DNA of 64,000 bases from Pteria penguin (taxonomy: Eukaryota > Mollusca > Bivalvia > Pterioida > Pteriidae), in the NCBI GenBank assembly GCA_035048485.1, contig CM068590.1, forward strand, positions 3,880,093 through 3,944,092, in the 5' to 3' direction. Shown here one piece after another: positions 57,881-64,000 of the stretch. Every line of letters begins with the position of its first letter. Position 1 is the first letter of the stretch. The notes under the pieces were generated by a model. The model was given only the letters and a program-made list of their open reading frames with translations. It was not told the origin of the DNA and did not search any database. A program made the translations under genes and the position numbers.

Positions 57881-57965
57881 AGATTTGGCACCAAAATAGC
57901 TGAGTAGTTTGGCTAATACACATATGCTTCCCTTCCCTTTCGGAAATCCTGGATCAGCCACTGAT
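57881..57965. mobile_element. MITE-like terminal segment, unit C
   Basis: A shortened counterpart of 2,255-2,385. The pyrimidine-rich part is missing, and the end reads 'cctggatcagccactg'. Confidence 0.45.
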
Positions 57966-58007
57966 AAATCTTGTATCTTTCTTACATTGTTTTCAAAAAT
58001 TAACGAG

Positions 58008-58029
58008 TGTCCCTCTGTCTGTCTGTCTA

Positions 58030-58070
<41 letters not shown>
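58008..58070. repeat. (TCTG)n(CT)n microsatellite
   Basis: A TCTG/TCTA run followed by about 20 CT dinucleotides. Orthologous to 2,429-2,460. Confidence 0.95.
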
Positions 58071-58071
<1 letters not shown>

Positions 58072-60050
58072 AATATTTTGCCCTAAGCTTGTTTTGAATT
58101 CTAGAATCTGTCCAAATTTACCAACACCATTTAAGAATTAAATGGTATCTTCTACACATGCATATACCATCTACCACTCCAGATTATCAGAATATAATAG
58201 CGGTAATAGCCATATTAATACCTTGCTACTGGAATTTAAGAACACGGATGTAATTTAATACGTGAATACACCTCTTCCATTTTATCATTTGGTCTAATGT
58301 AAACATATGGCGCTCTTTACTCGTACCTATAACGCAAAGCTCTATCGGCAATATCATCAACTTATCTACATTATATATTTGCTCCTAGTTTGTGTGTCAT
58401 CAATGCTATGAGCCACTGATACGTCAGCAAGGTAAACCGAAAGTAAGAACAAAATCTAGATTTGATCAGGACAAACACCTTATTAAGGAAATGTTTGCCT
58501 TGTAGTTATAAGATATTCCCTTTACTCAGGGTTCAATTCATATTTAGTAATTTGTGTCCCTCATCCTTGTTTATTCATTATTCAATCATTTATTTAAGGT
58601 TGTCAAATTATGCGTCTTAATTACATTTTCATACTAGAGGAGTGGGATGGGGATGAGGGTAGGCGGTTGGTTTGTTACCCCCGCAACCCCGTCTCCCTCC
58701 CCCTCGAGGTCGGAAAATTTTACCCAATTGTGTAAAACAATAGTCATTCGAGACTGCAGCTCCCCCTCCCCCAGTTTTTGAAATATTTCTAGATTGCATA
58801 TGAATTATATCAATATGAGTTATATCTATGACCATATCTCATTTTCACTTTTTTCTGCTGAAGTCCATAATTTGTGAATAGTAAACAAGAGTTATCCTTC
58901 TTTTATTTCAATGACAGTGTAAACATATTAGTACAGTTTACCTCAGTGTTATTGTTTATGATATGTTAATCATTAAATATCATGCAACTTTTCTAATAAT
59001 AATTATTATAACCTACTTAATAGGCCATTTTCAAGTAACCGGAAAGGACTGTTCAAACCCTAGATTTTTAATATTTTGTTATTCTGATTAATGATTATAT
59101 TAATTATTATGCTATCAATGAATATATGATTTTAATATCCACCTTTGACAAATATTAATCTTAATCGATGGCTATTGTTTGTTAGTTGATTTTGCATTCA
59201 CGTGCTTCTGACATAGTCGGTGAAGGATTTGCAGATGTTTGAATAACAACAAAACATGTTTAATCTCGCGCTTTTTGTCTCCAGGAATTAAGGCAGAATG
59301 CGAACAACAGGTGGCCCATTATCCGGGATCCAGGATCGTGTGCGTCACAAGCAACGTGCTGAAGGAGGGGTGACCGATAAGATAAAAAACAAAGAAAGAA
59401 ACAAACAAACAAATCAAAAGAAAAGAAAAGAAAAAAGTAAAAGAAACAGAAAATGAAATAAAACAAAAATATATGATATGAAATAAAGAAATGAATAAAG
59501 GAAAATATGTAACTTTTGATACGAACGCAAACAGACTGACGGATATCCTGTACTGTTTCTAACAAAGAAATTCCATCTATATTAGCCCATTTGCCATTTA
59601 TAGTCAATCCGTTTGATGACATTGGTTATAAATTGTCATATGTAAGATTTTGTGGCATATCCATATCTCAAGTGTGGCAAGTTTTCTACCACTGAAGTTT
59701 TAACCTAACAGTTACAGACGCACACATCAAAGACTTCAATAACTACAGGTTAACATCTTTGGATCTTTAAAGATTCCATACACACCTGAGTTTTATTGGT
59801 GTTTGTAATACCACGCTTGAAAACCTTGAATGATGTATATCTAGATTTACGTTGTAACGCTGTTGTCGATACAAAGAATGACGCCTTTATATGACGTCCT
59901 GAAATATGGCAAGAGCAATGGTGTAACCGCCTTTACGTGTATGCGTAGAGTTAATTCCCGATCCTTTAATAAGAAGAGGTTGAAGACATTTCGAATGGAT
60001 AATGGGATATGACTTTGGTTTTATCGTAAGCAATAATGCAAATTTTCAGT
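58071..60050. repeat. unit C common body, part 1
   Basis: Closely matches 2,560-4,600 of unit A and is more similar to A than to B over the SINE-proximal part. No gene is supported. Confidence 0.75.
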
Positions 60051-60055
60051 CAAAT

Positions 60056-60327
60056 ATGTGCCTAGTGGTATCGCGCTCGCCTCCTATTCAGGAGGCCGGG
60101 GTTCCAGTCACGCTCTGGTTATGCTGGTGTTCCGTCCTTCAGATGAAACAGTAAAAACCGAGGCCCCGTGTCGTGGTATGCATGGTACGTTAAAGATCCC
60201 TCAATGCTTCGGGAGGGTCCCTTGCAAAAGTCAAAGTGTGTATGCCCCGCATCAGGCAGATGCCGTCACTATACACACGAAATATTGGTGGTGTGACGTT
60301 AAACAATAATCAATCAATCAATCAATA
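60056..60327 (+). mobile_element. tRNA-derived SINE, unit C copy
   Basis: Orthologue of the SINE at 4,604, with the same truncated head. The B-box is altered to 'ggttccagtca', and the (atca)n tail is intact. Confidence 0.85.
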
Positions 60328-61434
60328 TAAACATTTTCAAATCCGCATTTGAATTCAATGAAGACTTATACATAGATTATATATATTTCAATATTTTCTC
60401 TTTGAATAAAATAGTCTTGGTAAACAAAAGATTAAAAAATAAGATTTTACTTAGAAATTGAAGATAAATCTCGAGTAGTATACCTCATAACAAATCACGA
60501 ATCTGGATCATCTAAGCGTTTGTGAAATAGTATCATTAACCCCATATGAAAAGGACGACAATTATGCTGTTGTTCAGGAAGATGTTAGTGCATACCAAGT
60601 GCAGAGTGTTGCTAACTAGACTTTATTTAGGATTTATCTTGTAGTTGTTATACTATAAGTTTTACCTTTATTGTGTATATTATTATGATGTGTATAGACA
60701 TCTGCATTTTCAGCAGTTAAAAATCTCGCGAAATTTCACCATGAAAAAGGCAGTGTAGTGTTTAATACAATATTTTACTCTTTGTTTGTTTATAATAATC
60801 TCCATTTTAAAAAAGTTTTTCTATTCAAATCTCGAGCTCCTTTAATGAAGATTCTGATTTTTTTTTGTAGAAATGCAAAACGTAGTAATGATTAGTGCAG
60901 ATGGTTAATTGGAAAAAGTGCCAGTCTTGTATTCTGATGGTTTCGCTAGCTACGAGTTTCACAAAAGTTAAAAGTCAATTTACAATTACATGTATAATGT
61001 ATAAATTCAGTTCTTGCAGAACAAAATTATGATCAGTTTTAATTCTTTAATTGCAATTATTCAGATATATACTGACCAAATTATATATGAGCAAATTCGT
61101 GGGAAATTATTGTGCACAAGTTAATTATAAGAAAGTAAATAGTTCTCTTTTCAATCAATGCATTTCTACATACTTCAAGATGGTTGTAGTGTCAGTTGCA
61201 AAATCTAAATAAATCTTACACTTTTTTCTGGTGTTTCCAACAATTGTTTTTAAGGCTGAATCATATACAAGTAAGTATATACATGAGTAAGGGATACAGA
61301 ATTAAACTTTTCTTCTCAAAAATTTATGACTTAACATAAGATAATTATGATCGTAATATATGAGATCAGATATTCAAGTCATATAATTAAATATATGTAT
61401 CACACTATATTCAAGTAATATTGTAATTGTATTT
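60328..61434. repeat. unit C common body, part 2
   Basis: Non-coding sequence matching A and B. It retains the 'ctcgagtagtatacct' segment that A has lost, but lacks B's extra block. Confidence 0.7.
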
Positions 61435-62651
61435 TATACTTGCAGATATCTGGATGACATTTTGGTTATCGACAACCCTGAATTCGAACAATTTATATCA
61501 GAAATTTATCCACCAGAGCTCACATTGAATAAAGCTAATACTTGAGATAAATCTACACCTTTCTTAGATTTAAACATCAAAATTATCAACCACCTAATAT
61601 ATACTAATATTTATGATAAACGTGAGGATTTTGGATTTCCTATTGTAAATTTCCCTTACTTGGATTGCGATGTCCCTCGACTCCCATTATATGGTATCTA
61701 TATATCTCAATTAGTTCGATTTGTCAGAGGCTGCACCGATGTTTTGGGCTTTCATAAACGAAATTTACAAATTACTACGAAACTTTTAACTCAGGCTTAC
61801 AGATATCACAAGCTAAGAAAAACATTCGGCAAATTCTTCAGATCTTATTCAGAACTTCTATATAAATTTGGAAATATTTCTTTTCAACAGTATGTATCCA
61901 ATGGAATTTCCCATCCTTATTTTTACGGTGATCTCGTATATAAACTAAGGAAAGAAAAGGCTCCGATAACGTTATTTTATCATGTAATAAAATACTCAAA
62001 CGTCTTCTAAATAGACAATATGATATTGAGATCATCAAAAAGACTATAGGTCTTGTATTTGGCCCCTCTACAGCCTTATGCAGACTTTTACTTGAACGTT
62101 GCACGCTGACTAACAGGGCGGTGGGGACTATATGGCGGGCCTTGTCCAAACCTCTTTCAGAGGAGACATGGTCCTGAACCTCGTCCCCTCTGACTGTTAG
62201 TCGGGACTCCTACAGATCTAGGGTCTTAGCTCACTTTCAGACTGGCAGAGCACGGTTATCATGTTGGTGTCGCATATATTTTTATACCATTATGTATTTT
62301 ACCTTACGTGTTTATATTTTTATGACCTTTCAATATGCGATACCTGTTGACCCTTGTTCTTTACATGGAGGATTTTTTGTAAATTTTTAAATGTACTTTC
62401 TTTGATTGTTCTGCTGTTACGGTGAGTGGGAAGGTGGGCCCGTAAACCGGTTAACCACACCATTTGTTTGGCTTTTGTCAAATTAAATGACCGTCCTAAG
62501 TCGGTATCGTAATTGCACTACATTCAAATATTTTTGTAATGTGATATATGTTCTAGTATATTATTTATATTCATGTATTGTATAGCTCTATGTATGTATG
62601 TATATATGACTTCTGCCACATAACTGAGCCAGTAACTCCTCTGTTTTCTTT
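61435..62651 (+). mobile_element. 5'-truncated reverse-transcriptase element, unit C
   Basis: Same insertion site, 5' end and 3' end as the element at 5,911, including the YLDDIL start. It shares the one-base deletion near KLRKEK that ends the frame at 62,010. It differs by a TGA after KANT (shared with the nested copy at 34,192), whereas A reads TGT there. It is therefore the same ancestral insertion as A's, with later changes or conversion. Confidence 0.85.
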
Positions 62652-64000
62652 TGAATATACATGTATTCTGGTAGTTAACTCTTATATTGTTATTGATGAA
62701 TAAATCGAAGTAAACCTATGACTTTTATATGGTATTTGTGATAGTTTTTCGATAAAGAAAACCCGTTTTCACGATGTCAGGGTTTTGCAGTTCCGTGTCT
62801 CCATACAAACTCCAGACAAAAATTGTTTAAATATTCCAAAGTTGGTGTATCTTGTCATTATTTTATTGGTTCTATGTGATACCATGGACTCAATCGGGAC
62901 ACAGCTTGCAATAAAACGCATTTATGTGAATAACGACTTTTGACTCAAGGGTCGCATGGAAAAATGACGTCGCAAAATCTTGACACAGCCTTTGAATTAC
63001 TTAAGCAGATTTGACCATACTACATCTTTAGGGAATTAAAAACAAAATTACCTATATATAGTTTGAGAAAAACTTTTACCAATGTAGTCAAAATACAATG
63101 TAGTAGATGCCAGTGTGGTGGAAATTCCAAACCTGCCTACAAGAACTTCAAAAAGGAGACGCAACTTCGTTAAAACAGGATTATGTTTCAGGGTCAATTT
63201 CTGACGAAGTAACATAGTAACAAATTTTCAAACCACTCTTTTATAGTTTAGTGGATTGTACAAACAATTTGGCCCTTTCCATTGTTTCATACGCGTAACC
63301 GTACCCTGCAATACTCTAAAATATCATTAAAAGACTGGGGTGTACTAGTAATGTATTCCAGTATAGAACTTGACTTTCTATTCATTTTTCCAAATGTTTA
63401 AAAGGTTTAATGACAGTCATTGCCCGTGTCACTTCAACAAATATTTTCAATTTGTATTTTTTTTTTACTTTGTGAGTAAGTTTCATTTCCAAGACATACC
63501 CATCATCAGACTGTGAAAATGTGTAAAAGAATGATAACATGAAATTTCATTTTAAACCAAATAACTCTTAGCTTGCTCATAAAATTCATAAAGCACAGGT
63601 ATGGTGTTTTGGTATTCATTATGCTCAAGCAAATGCATCTCACATTACCGTTCCCTCTCCAGTAGTGTACATGTTTAATACCTTTGTGAGATAATACACA
63701 AATCCAGAAGTTGGTTTCAGCATGGGAAAACCTAGAGTCCCTAATTCATCTGGAATTTTAACCAAAAACATTAATGTCATTGCACACCCTCCCCGCCCCC
63801 ATTCCCCCACACACCAACACATGTATACACTTCTACATTCCGCCTTTCCTGCCTGGGACTTCCTTAAAAACATGTTGTAACCGCTTTCAAAGTAAATGGG
63901 ACCTACCGTTTTAACAATATCCAATGTTATTATTCATTGATACAAATGTTCATACCGGCCCACATGTGATGTTGACACTGCCACTGGCTTTTTTGACAGT
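62652..64000. repeat. unit C right arm, runs off the window
   Basis: Matches 7,121-8,465 of unit A up to the last base ('tttttgacagt' against 'ctttgacagt'). The minus-strand frame 63,640-63,924 is longer here than in A and B because of indels. Without a domain I do not call it. Confidence 0.75.

Overview
This window looks like AT-rich, repeat-dense nuclear DNA from an invertebrate. I infer a lophotrochozoan, most likely a bivalve mollusc. The grounds are tRNA-derived SINEs with a conserved core and ATCA-type tails, reverse transcriptase families that I associate with mollusc genomes, tandem paralogues of RING-less B-box/NHL (TRIM-like) genes whose coding regions are uninterrupted by introns, and K2P channel and THAP/PHD sequences. 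No prokaryotic operon, rRNA or functional tRNA gene is visible.

The main structure is a tandem segmental duplication. Unit A runs from about 425 to 15,240. Unit B runs from about 15,240 to 50,600 and is swollen by insertions. Unit C starts near 54,740 and runs off the right edge. Each unit has the same order: a left arm, a ~73-bp minisatellite that ends in MITE-like sequence, a common body with an inherited SINE, a right arm, then (A and B) ~35-bp and ~52-bp minisatellites and a TRIM-like gene on the minus strand. The two complete gene copies are at 13,343-15,058 and 48,761-50,470. Unit C's copy would lie beyond position 64,000.

Unit B is broken by B-specific blocks: 15,750-20,330 (THAP relic plus a SAP/YqaJ/PHD pseudogene), 20,488-22,374 (LINE C-terminal relics), 29,326-29,975 (poly-T and a SINE), and a ~14.4-kb block at 30,103-44,547. 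The last holds a Penelope-like GIY-YIG relic, a broken LINE with two nested insertions, an orphan potassium-channel pore exon, and a 28-bp repeat array organised as three ~1.19-kb higher-order copies. A 1.2-kb reverse-transcriptase fragment sits at the same site in units A and C but is absent from B, so B preserves the empty site.

Functionally, only the two TRIM-like genes look intact, and the K2P sequence looks like a plausible terminal exon. Nearly everything else is mobile-element debris or tandem repeat. I see no clearly new multi-gene system. The most interesting signals are the nested duplication and insertion history, the higher-order repeats, and the SAP/YqaJ/PHD plus THAP element. 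All family names come from motifs read by eye, without database searches.
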